From: Agapetus fuscipes
Taxonomy: Eukaryota > Arthropoda > Insecta > Trichoptera > Glossosomatidae
Direction of reading: 5' to 3'
DNA length: 64,000 nucleotides
Assembly: GCA_951799405.1 (NCBI GenBank)
Contig: OX637333.1
Coordinates: 14,321,960-14,385,959, forward strand
The notes beneath the pieces are model-generated. The model worked only from the letters and a program-made list of their open reading frames with translations, was not told where the DNA came from and did not search any database. Numbering within the stretch: position 1 is the first letter of the stretch; every line of letters begins with the position of its first letter. This document shows, one piece after another, positions 1-10,100 of the stretch. The position numbers were made by a program, and so were the translations under genes.

Positions 1-588
1 CAAAAACAGCGCTCACCAAATAAATCATCCTAATATTATTATTATAATTATACTTGTGCATCAAAAAATCTGTATTGCCATAGATAATTTGTATAGGATA
101 ATACCACAGATCACGGAATATAAAGAGAAATGGTATGTTTCTATTGCAGTATCAAAACCAGCTGTCACCGTATTTTCGGTAGGCGGGAACTAACATTACA
201 ATTACAATGGAAGCTAGCGCTTGATTTGTTAAAAAAATTCCAAATGCGATGGATAGAAAGAGTATAAGCGCCACGAAATCGGGATCGCTTACGACGTTTT
301 GATCGCGAGTTTTTGAGCTCGCACTCATACACTCACACTCGTATAAAGAATAAAACACATATGTAGAGTTGTACAAAGTGGATAATCTCTGCTAGCTATC
401 GATCAATACTTGTTAATATCGATAATTCAATCTCTGAAGAAATACGTGTTAACATTGTATTATTCCTGTAAATACAAGAATTGAACATATCAAAACACAC
501 AATAATTTAACTTTCAATATAATAAATACTTAGCTCATGTATATAATAATTATATTAGGAGGATTTATTTGATGGGCGCTGTTTTCGT
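1..588. mobile_element. TIR element (MITE-like), left end at window edge
   Basis: The first ~47 bases and the last ~47 bases (541-588) are imperfect inverted repeats around the core AACAGCGC...CAAATAAATC. The interior has no supported gene; the 74-codon reverse ORF there has no recognisable domain. The left flank is missing, so target duplication cannot be tested. Confidence 0.6.
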
Positions 589-790
589 ATGAAACACACC
601 CCAAGAGCCTTCTGTGAACTTGAGCGTTGCTATAGAAAGCGCGAATTCTTTAGTTTTGCATTTGCTTAACATCCACAAAAAAAAACAATATTTCTTCTTC
701 ATATAAGTAATTATTAATATATTGGTCAAAAAGTGGATAGCACTTAATTGATTGTTTTGGAAGTCATAACGTAATAACGGCTTCTATTCT

Positions 791-1025
791 CCTTGACTGA
801 TAAGTTGGTATGAAGCTGACCACCCGTGCTGTAAAAATCGGTTCACTTTTACCAATGCCACCCCGGATCAGGGAACGGCGGCAGGAGTTGCAAGGTTTAT
901 GTTCATGTGAGGTTTTGCTTATTTGTATGCACACATGCAGAATGTGTAGGCGCGAACCTACATGTGCCTGTCTGTGGGCATGCATTTAATATTTATATCT
1001 TTGCAGCTTAGATTATAGATAGATT
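791..1025 (+). repeat. SINE-A copy (short interspersed repeat family)
   Basis: This is a nearly full copy of the commonest repeat in the window. It starts CCTTGACT..AAGTTGGTATGA, has the core GGTTCACTTT-ACCAATG-CACCCC, and ends CTTTGCAGCTTAGATTATAGAT. The tail is a short TTAGAT-type microsatellite. No protein is encoded. Confidence 0.75.
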
Positions 1026-1828
1026 AAAAAAAACATAATCTAATTATCAAGTAGTTTTTGTCTTTTCTTGAAACAAATTTCAGAGGTATCAACATTCGAC
1101 GAACACTACCGCGCAGCACAACTCTAGCGATGACGTAAAACAAAACTGACGCAATAAACGACGAACGTCAAATATTTAAGTGCTTCAAATATTTAAAACG
1201 ATATAAAATGTGCAATGCGGGTGCAATTCATTACTTTAACGGAAAAAAATAATACCATGATCCTTATACTCCTTATTTTGACTGTTATTTTACACGGTAA
1301 AACATAAAAATAAGGCATTTTGATAAAAACCGGGAGCAGTTGCTAGTACAGCGGTCTGAACGTGACTGCTTTGCGCAAAAATACGGATTTTAGACCATGA
1401 TTGTTTTAATCATATCGGATTTACTAAGGGAACGCCCACATGCCATCCCGATGGATAATACTATGCTATCCCTATTATGGACGGCGGGTCCTTGGCGATT
1501 TGATTTATTACTTCAGCAATCTTTTTAAACATCTTCCACACAATATATTTTTATTAAAAGTATATAGATTTTTTTTGCTAAAATGATTACAAAATCTAGG
1601 CAATTCACTGCACAGATGCACGTTATTAGAAAGCCGCCTCTGGTCTCAACTTATTGCGTCGGTAAGCTTCTGAATGAGCTCGATTACTTTAACATTCTAT
1701 TTTCTTCTGCTCACATTCTTTGCAATCTTAGTGCTCTGAGTTACCCAGGAGATATTTTATCTCTCTGGGGATAGTTATCTAGATTTATCATCTCAACAAT
1801 GAGTTTTATTATTGGTGGATGGTTCCAG
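1026..1828. other. Intronic stretch with no recognised feature
   Basis: AT-rich DNA of the host intron. Small ORFs here show no domain. I see no inverted repeat or tandem repeat worth calling. Confidence 0.5.
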
Positions 1829-1944
1829 GTTTATGGAGGAGTTGGCTGAGCAGAGGCAAGAGATGGTGCACATCAAGCTGCTGGAGGGATTGACGGTGGC
1901 TGCTGAATGCCTGGGTGGGGAACTGCTGTTTTTCGCCATCTCTG
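1829..1944 (+). CDS. MFSD6-like transporter, internal exon (first in window)
   Basis: This is an internal exon of a major-facilitator-type membrane transporter. A CAG acceptor precedes 1829 and a GTAAAG donor follows 1944. The open frame (1830 on) gives 38 codons, a polar charged stretch rich in E and Q followed by KLLEGLTVAAECLGGELLFF. That second part matches the MFSD6-family pattern in which a helix contains an acidic residue before the SGK loop. The exon leaves one base, which is exactly what the exon at 16149 needs. The neighbouring introns are large and full of transposons. Substrate cannot be inferred. The upstream exons are outside the window or not recognised. Family assignment rests on recall of conserved motifs, not on a search. 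Confidence 0.72.
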
Positions 1945-2087
1945 GTAAAGGTTTTATTCCATTTACATTGTACAGCAGTGATGAAGGGTGATTTTCCTCA
2001 GAAGGTTTCATCAAACATTAAAATTCCATGGGGAAAAATAAAATTTTATTTCTAAAAAAATAGCTCGACTTTTGCAATTTACACTTA

Positions 2088-2737
2088 GGCCCGGTATATT
2101 GAACTGTAGTAATATTTTAGTTAACTATTACTTGAACTTTCATTCAAAATACTCAATCTCGAGTTAACTAAAACCGAACATTACCGAAGTATGAGGCCAC
2201 GCCCACAAATCTTGGAAATAATTAAAATGCCATTCAAAAGCTTTAAAACAAACAAGAAAGAACTTTTTTATATTAATTACCTTAACTATATTTGTGTTTT
2301 TACTCTACTCTTGTCTCCTAATTTTAACTTTAATTTACTTTTTATTTCATACTAGCACTAAATACTAAGACTTATATTTTTTAATTTGATTGTTGCACCC
2401 GATGACAAACTGAAATTTTTTGGTTTATCGGGACAAAAATGTTTAATTTTTAAGATTTATATTTCTTGTAAAAATTGTTTATGAAATAAAAAAAAAAAAA
2501 AAAAAAACTACTCATAAAAATCATATGCCTAACCTTCATTAAGCTAGAAAACGAGACAAAAAATGTTCAGTTTGCAACAATTTTGATGTATTCTTACATT
2601 AAAAAAGAACAGCTGCTGTCAGTGAAGCGCCGCCATCTTGAAAATCGAAAGTTTAAGTTACTAAATATTTACTGCCGAAATTCGGTTAACTAAAATTGCA
2701 TTTTAGTTAACTTTACGATACTTCAAAATACCGGGCC
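2088..2737. mobile_element. Harbinger-type MITE with TTA target duplication
   Basis: The left end GGCCCGGTATATTGAA and the right end, read in reverse, GGCCCGGTATTTTGAA are inverted repeats extending about 45 bp, including a shared TTAACTA. Both sides are flanked by TTA (2085-2087 and 2738-2740), the 3-bp TWA duplication typical of PIF/Harbinger. The interior carries a separate poly(A)-tailed insertion (2288-2505). Without it the MITE would be about 430 bp. Confidence 0.85.
2288..2505 (+). mobile_element. Poly(A)-tailed retro-insertion, copy 1
   Basis: A ~220-bp segment begins ATATTTGTGTTTTTACTC and ends in ATGAAATAAA plus a run of about 20 A. It is flanked by AACT on both sides (2284-2287, 2506-2509). 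A close copy is at 41852-42075, also flanked by AACT. It looks like the 3' end of a 5'-truncated LINE, or a SINE, moved by target-primed reverse transcription. No tRNA-like promoter boxes were seen. Confidence 0.65.
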
Positions 2738-3444
2738 TTAAGGGTGCGCTCCACGCATGTTCAAGATTTTTTTTTTTAAAGTATGTTTTCATTTATTTTA
2801 TTAGAGCATCATCAAGACATAAATAAATATTTTAAAAAATTACGTAAGATTAATCAACATTTAAACTATTTATCATATTTTTTTCAAAAGTCAAAAAAAT
2901 TATTTACGTATATAAATCAAAGCTTAATCGGGACTTGTTTTTGCTAGTTGCGGAAAGAGCTTTGCTAAAAAGCATATCCTCCAAAAACAAAAAAAAAATC
3001 TTAATTTTTTCTATGATAGAATAAATTTAAAAGAGTTTGTTGAATGCATGATCAGTACCCCTAGTACGGGTTTTCGTAAGTATTCTATGAGTTATGAGTA
3101 TTCGAGAAAAATGTATGTAAACATGAAAAGCACCTCCGGCGAAAAAGTTTCGAAGCTTTTTTTGCGAGTATGTGCTTACGTAAACTCATATGAGTTTTAA
3201 AATACTTTACCGAAACTTAAAATTGTATTGCTTGCGAGACAACTTATTGCGTTTTCATACAAAATGCTGTCTGACAAGAGTACGGGCGCACATTTCCGTT
3301 GTTTGGAAGGCTGTCTCCATGGCAACGTCGTATTCATCCGTCACCTTCTGTCGATAGCATTTTGAAAAGTGAGAGAGTTTGACAGACGAAAAAAGTGTAA
3401 AATAAGTACGATCTAACGTCTTAAAATCATTTCAATTGAATAAG

Positions 3445-3581
3445 GTATGTTATTGAAATAAATTCGCAATATTTTTTTCACTTATTTAGTGTTTTTTACC
3501 AAAAAATAATTACTTTACGAAATTCTAACACATGTAGTTTTGACAGTGAACTGTGAAAATAATGTATAATATTTATTTTAG
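3445..3581 (+). other. Probable 5' UTR intron of the Harbinger transposase gene
   Basis: TAAG|GTATGT at 3445 and TTATTTTAG ending at 3581 bound a 137-bp intron immediately before the ATG at 3591. The Myb-like gene at the other end has the same arrangement, with a leader intron just before its start codon. Confidence 0.5.
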
Positions 3582-3590
3582 AATATTACT

Positions 3591-5403
3591 ATGGAAGACA
3601 TGATGAAAGACAATGACAATATGATGGAAGACAATAATATGATGGAAGACAATGTGATGGAAGACATGATAGAAGATGATTCCACTTTGTGGCGAGATGC
3701 CGCCCCCGACTATGCAGCATGGGTTCTTGTTCTTGCCGCAGAAGAAGACGAAGAGCGTGCGTATTTGAACGACCGGGTAAATCTTCGCAGAGAGTGGAAT
3801 CCTCTCACAGCATTGTCCGATACCGAATTCAAGATGAGGTATCGGCTGTCGAAGGAGGGGTTCCATCTTCTGTGCGAAGATTTGCGCCAGTTGACGGAGA
3901 TCAAGTCGTCGCAACGCATTTCGTTGCAAACAAAGGTAACTTACATACCTATTTCTACAAGTGGAAAATATATGGGTGGTTAGTACCTAACCTCAAAAAT
4001 GTTATTACAGTGAATAATCCTCCATTGCTTATAGGTGCTGTGCGCCCTTTTTTTCTTTGCAAGTGGGTCCTACCAGCGGCCAGTGGGGGTGGCTAAATAT
4101 TTGAGCCAGAAGTCCTGCAGCAACTTCATTCAAGAAGTTACGCAGGCGCTCATCCACCCAGCGATGACAAATAAATGGATTAAATTCCCGCAAACTTCAG
4201 CTGCTAGACAGGAAGTCACCCAAAAGTATAATAACTTATGGAATTTTTTGCATTTTGTAAATTTTTATATGCACCATTAAATAATACATACTTACATCTT
4301 TTCAGATTTTTCATGAAGTATGGCATTCCGGGCATTGTTGGCTGTATAGACGGCAGCCATTTTAGAATTCACAAGCCGGAACATAAAACAGAACATTTAT
4401 TTTTTTGCAGAAAGCATTACCACTCCCTGAACGTACAAATGGTAAAATTATAATGAAGAATAAGTCTCTTAATATATTGAGATGAAATCCATCATTAATT
4501 TACATGAATATGATTTAAGGTGTGTGACATCGATAACCGCATCCTGAGTGTGAACCCAAAATTTGGTGGGGCGAGCCACGATTCTTTCGTCTGGGAAAAC
4601 AGTGTGCTTAACACATACATGCAATCGCTTCATCAAAATGGCGAAAAAGTATGCCTGTTAGGTAAGTTAAAGGGATATTGCGTTTTAAACCGCCCAAAAA
4701 ATGAAGCAGTTTCAAAATTGGATACAAATCTAACAATATGGTTTCAGGTGACTCTGGATATCCGCTGCGTCCATGGGTGATGGTTCCCATTCTAAATGCT
4801 GCCACGGGTTCTCCAGAGGCCTATTATAATGATGTCCACTGCAAAGCACGTGTCGCCATAGAGAACACGTTCGGCAGGCTAAAAAATTGCTGGCGCTGTC
4901 TGCATAAAGACCGCACTCTCCACTACAAGCCAGAAAAGTGTGGAAAGATTATCCTGGCTTGCTGTGTCCTCTACAATATGGCTCTGCATCTGAACATGGC
5001 ATTTGAAGATGATACAGGTAATTCTATTTTTTACAATTGTATGTAATTGGTTTAACTTGGAAGTGTTCCTTTAAGATATGATTTTTGTATTTACATGGCA
5101 ATTGAAATTGCTGAATTGACTGGTGACTGTGGCATAAATTATAAAAGACAAAATAAATATAGAGACACATATTTAATACATTTATTTAATCCAAATAAAA
5201 CATTTACATTATACATATGATGGTAAATTCTTATTTAAATACAATTTAACTGAATAATTTCAGATATTGAATTCAACGAGGATGGACGTGCAGTGAATGC
5301 AGATGAAATGGACGGGAACAGCACTGATCTAGTGAGAGGAAGAGTGTATAGGGATAATTTGGTCGCCAGGATAACAACAACCCTTCAAAATTCTACTCGC
5401 TAG
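3591..5403 (+). CDS. Harbinger DDE transposase, six exons, 407 aa, apparently intact
   Basis: This is a HARBI1-type DDE nuclease that cuts and rejoins transposon ends in the nucleus. Exons are 3591-3935, 4035-4225, 4306-4441, 4520-4661, 4748-5017 and 5264-5403; all five introns are GT-AG, phases agree at every junction, and the sum is 1,224 nt including TAG. The N terminus is acidic and Met-rich (repeated MMEDN). Family signatures follow: FFASGSYQRPVG in exon 2, the first catalytic Asp in GCIDGSHF (exon 3), the second in GGASHDSFVW (exon 4), LLGDSGYPLRPW across exons 4-5, and the catalytic Glu in AIENTFGRLK (exon 5). Length is near the usual ~350-400 aa. The start is chosen because it follows the leader acceptor by 9 bp. 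No stop or frameshift was found. Activity needs the Myb-like partner encoded on the other strand. Confidence 0.88.
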
Positions 5404-5771
5404 CTCGCAAATTGCAAGAGACTTTTGTTTGGTTGCTTTTTTTCATCTGAAAGTATCATTTTGCCAGTTAATAATACCATTGATAATATTCCCAGTGAAC
5501 ATTAAACTGAGAAGTTTTGAAAGTTATATGTCGTAAATGTAAATCCCCTTTCAAGAAAATTAGACATTCACGGGAGTTTTTTTTTAACCCAAGCGAGTAG
5601 CAATTACGAGTTGCAAGTTGGTCAATGGGTGATTTTTGGAGGGTTGCCAGATTAATGATGCAACGAAACTTGTTCATATTATTTGTATACATCTATACTT
5701 TGTATATATTGTAACAACTTTTGACCATTTTTTTCCAATTACAATAACTTCACAGTTGATTTTTTTCTTTT

Positions 5772-6259
5772 CTTCGGATATATGACGAACCGTGATAAGA
5801 GTACTTACATTATTCTTGACGTTTCGTTAGCAACGTAGCCAACGTCTTCAGTAGACACCCTCTCTGCATGACGACTGAGAATGAACACTTCATGTGATAT
5901 TATGAACAGCATCCTGATGCTGTTCATAAAATTCTCTCTAAATGGTTCACTTTGCCAATGTCACCCCTGTTTCAGGGAAGGTCGGCAAAAGTTGTGGGGC
6001 TTATGTTCATTTGAGGTTTGGATTTTATTTGTAAGTACACATTCAGCATTTGTAAGCGCGAACTACACTTGTTGGTTTGTGGGCATACATCTGAGAGCTT
6101 TAAATGAATATATCCTTGCAACTTAGATTATAGATTATATTATATTATAGATCCTCAGTAGTCGTGCAGAGAGGGTGTTTCCTGAAGATGTGGCTAAATC
6201 GCTAACGCAACGTCAAGAATAATGCAAGTTCTCTTTTAACGGTTTGTCTTATATCCAAA
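5772..6259. mobile_element. Foldback/TIR element with a nested SINE-A
   Basis: About 115 bp at the left (GGATATATGACGAACC, then TTATTCTTGACGTTTCG, then ACACCCTCTCTGCA) returns in inverted order at 6145-6259. The loop holds a SINE-A copy (about 5934-6152, + strand, lacking its first 40 bp). It lies between the two Harbinger genes. Confidence 0.65.
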
Positions 6260-6283
6260 TAAAATTAAAAATGTGGTTCTTAC

Positions 6284-6448
6284 TATAATCTTATCTGCAA
6301 AGATATGTCAACATTTAAGGCTCATATTAAATGCATGCCCATAGACAGGCACAAGTAAGTTCGCTTCTACACATTCTGCATTGGCAAAAGTGAACTGATT
6401 TTTACAGCACGGGGGGTCAGCCTCATACCAACCTATAAGTCAAGGAAT
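6284..6448 (-). repeat. SINE-A copy, internally deleted
   Basis: In reverse it starts at the TATAAGTCAAGG end and runs to ATCTGCAAAGATATG, but lacks the central part between the TGCATT box and AAAGTGAAC. Confidence 0.65.
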
Positions 6449-6563
6449 ACGAATAAAAAATTACATTTAAATATAAAAAAGAACAAAACCTTAAAAAGAA
6501 ATTTTCACGAAAAAAAGTCAAAAATTTCCTTTGCAAAAAATGTAGCAAATTAATACACCAACA

Positions 6564-6764
6564 TTAGAAATCAACATTGCAGATTAGCCGCCACTTCTTC
6601 CTGTCCTTGCATACTTCTTTCATTTCATCCAGAGTCATAACCTTTTTCATACAAGTCCTCCTTTTATTATGACTCTGGATATCCCATTCATTCGCTATTT
6701 CAGAGATTTGATCCATCCATACTTTTCTCGGTCTTCCTCTACCACGACATCCATATACATACAT
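6564..6764 (-). pseudogene. LINE C-terminal tail remnant
   Basis: The reverse frame encodes RGRGRPRKVWMDQI, then KKVMTLDEM and DRKKWRLIC. This R-G-RPRK-W-D-I ... DR-WR-C pattern is the common C-terminal tail of several non-LTR retrotransposon ORF2 proteins. A better copy is at 18370-18625. There is no reverse-transcriptase core here, so this is a 5'-truncated scrap. Confidence 0.6.
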
Positions 6765-7111
6765 GTATAACTTGTAATAAACAATGAAATACTGAAATTG
6801 TGTTATTATTTATAAAAAAAATTAAAGACTAATGAAAATGAAAAAAAAAAATGAAAGGGAGAGTAGCGAAAATTCAGTTTTAATACTTTTTTGTTTTTTT
6901 GGAAGCGACTTAACAGGATTGAAACAGTGTTTTGCAATATTTTCAGGGATGTTATTTAAAGGTGTAAATAAATCCAGTTAATTTTTGGATAGTTTGAAAT
7001 ATTTAAATTTTACAAGCTGAGACATGATTGAAACTTAGCTTTCGTGTCTTTAACTGATGGAAGATACATGGTTACACTCCACCTGAAGAAGAGCAAATGC
7101 TTTGAGAAATT

Positions 7112-10100
7112 TTATTGAATATTTCTATCTGTAAATTTCTCCAATGCATTTGCTATTTTCTTCATTGCTTCGACGTGCCATTGGGTAACCTCCACCAGCC
7201 GCCGAGACATTTCTAGTTGTTGGCGAGCAATCTCATCCTGCCCCTCTTGCCTCTCCTGCTGCCGCTCTTGCCTCTCTTCTTGCCGATCCAGCCTCCTATC
7301 CTGTTGCTCTTGCCTCTCCCGCTGCCTCTCTTCTTGCCGATCCAGCCTCTCCTCCTGCCGCTCTTGCCTCTCCTTTTGGGACTGACTGTAGGACTTCAAG
7401 TAGTCCTTCCACACCCTATCAGCCTCCACAAAACGGTCCAAGTTCCTGCGGCTTCTAGGGTGTGGTGATACTGGTGGCCTCAGTCGACGTCGTCTTGGCG
7501 TTTGTTGAGGCCCAGATGCAGGAGGAGGAGGTGTCCCACCACATAAGAATTCTAAAAAGAAGTTTTTTAATATATTTTGAATAGTTAACACTGAATATGT
7601 GAGTTGGAAAAATAGTGCTGAGTTTGGTCAGTGATTATTAAATATTAATATTTAAAAAAATTGAATTATGTGTTATCTATTTTTCAAAGATTTTAAATTT
7701 TAAATTAAATTAAATTATATATTCTAAAATTTTAAATTAAATTAAATTAAAGATACACTTTTAATCACGTTTCCCTAAAAACGATGTGATCTTCAAAAAT
7801 GATTGAACCAATTGTTGGTGAGCCCCACACTCAACTTTTTTCAAATTCTTCTAGTACCTGCTCAAATACAAATACGGCAAAAAATATCAAGTTAAAAAAT
7901 AGTTAAATTAAAAAATAAAAATGACCTATTTCTGGAATGAAAAATTCTTGAGGCACGGCTGCGCTGGTAGAAGGTTCAGTGTTGGGTGGATCGACGGGTG
8001 GAGGAGGCGTTACAGTTGCTATGGAAATACAAATAAAAAAGAAACACTATTAAATTAGCAGCATACTACCTAATACAGGTAACCGGCACAGGGTTTTCAG
8101 CGTAGTGAGCTCATGTTGCTGAGAAAGTTACCTCAGCATCACCAACATGAAGAAGAAATGAAGTAGACGTACAAACTGAAATTAGTAACATTACAAAAAG
8201 AAAAGTCTGTAGATCTGCGAGCTTGGCAGTCGCTGTAGAAAGCGCCCATTCTCTAGCAAGACCCAGTTGCTGTAAGGCTGGATGGACTTTTAGTGACTGG
8301 TCTTAGGTAAAGGTATGTGAATTTTGTATATATATGTCAGGCTTATTTATTTTAAATTGCACATGATAAGAGAGCGCCGTTTTTGTGTGTGTCACACCTC
8401 AAGGGCCCTCTCCGATCACGGATAAGACTTTTTGAAAAGGTGTGTCTTGAGAGCTCCGCGAAATATACCCATAGATTTGGAGTGTACTCAGCGAAGAGCA
8501 ATTTTGAAGATATAAATGGTATATTTTTGTGTGCTCTGCCGGGATTCAAACCCACAACCTTCCATTTACTAACCAAAAGTGTTAACCACCAGACTACGGA
8601 TTGGTCAAAGATTTTAAAAAAGAAAGAAAAAAAGGTTTATCTTACGTGCAACAGAGCGGTTGCCATTTCCTCTTGGGTAGACAAGAGGGTGAAGAATGAA
8701 CCAGGAGCCTATAAAATATAATTTGTCCATTTTAAATGAAGATGGATTGATATTGATACAGCATGAGTTGGTATAAAAGGTGTTAACTTACTAAATCAAA
8801 ACCGAGTTCAGAAATGCGCCTGAGTCCGGTGGCGCCCTGGTGCCCGATGATCTGCATCACCCTCTCCTCCAGGTGACTCAGCAGGATTCTGGACGCCGGG
8901 CTCCCTCCAGTAGCACAGGCGTCCCTGTGAATCCTGCTGGCCTTTTTTTTGGTGTTTTGTTTTAAGTCGGCCCACACCTTTTTACAGAAAGATATGATTT
9001 TAGAAGCCATTACTATTAAACACTTTTTAGTCAATTATCACATCAAAATATACACACCTTCTTCCACTGGGCATCATTTTTAGTGGCCCCGCCACCATCA
9101 GCATTTAGCTGGTTGGTGAGGTTGGCCCAGCCCGTGGTGTTGGCCGATCTTCCACTGGGAACGTTTCGTGGCTTTGCCAAATCGCCATTTCTAAAATAAG
9201 TAACAGGAAATCCCCCTATAATATAAAATTCAACGGCCTCCCCATACAAAATAATTGTGCGTTAATGGCATTCAAACTGAAGAACTCCTGAACAGATGCA
9301 CGTCATATTCACAACAAATATTGTTCAGGACTTGGGATGTGCTTCCTCATCATTAGTAGATTTTAAATTGTTGTTTTTTAAATAAATAAACATGATCAAT
9401 CACAACACCTTTTTATGTAAAACCTATGCGAGAAACAAAACTCATTTTGACATTCGAATTTCAAATAAATTGCCAGCACTTCAACTTAGGCTTCAAAGTT
9501 GCCATCGTTGCCATTGCCAAGTCGATTCTTTTTCGGTTGAATTCCGTTGAGTACCTACCTACCTATATTTTTAATTCATTTCAAAATTATCCCTTCCCCC
9601 TATCTATCTATCTATCTACTTCTATCCAGGAGCATTTTAAGCTATTTTGGGTAGGGTCCAACGCTGCTCATGGGGGCCCCCCCCCCTCCCCCCAAATAAG
9701 TAGGTAATGACATTTTTTTAAACACAATTTAATGGCAATCTTTTAGAAAAGTAGGTAGGTACATTATTATAGGTAGGTACCTTCATTAGGTAGCTAGGCA
9801 CAACGTAACAGTTCAAAAGATTTTTTTTCGTAATTTCGCAGTCACGAGTTTTTCTAGTATAGTCGAAAAATCTAAATTATATAAGGTGTCGTAATTTATG
9901 TTCATCACTGACAGGTGATTCAGTTTGTGCTGGGAAATTGTAGTCCTGACTCCTGAGGTCATTTTTAGTCAATTTTAATTTTGAAAACACCCTTTCTCCC
10001 GTTGCGTTACTGACCATTATTGTCTGGTAAATTTTTAAAGCCGCAGCAGTACTCGGAAAAACAACTTCTAGGTTGTTTTTTAACATGAATTTGTATGTCT

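Noticed and set aside
3689..4096. 135-codon + ORF
   Set aside because: Shadow of transposase exon 1 and intron; arginine-rich composition, and the alternative frame has conserved family motifs.
7217..7468. Leucine/proline-rich + ORF
   Set aside because: Antisense of the Q/E/R coiled-coil repeat in the Myb-like gene.
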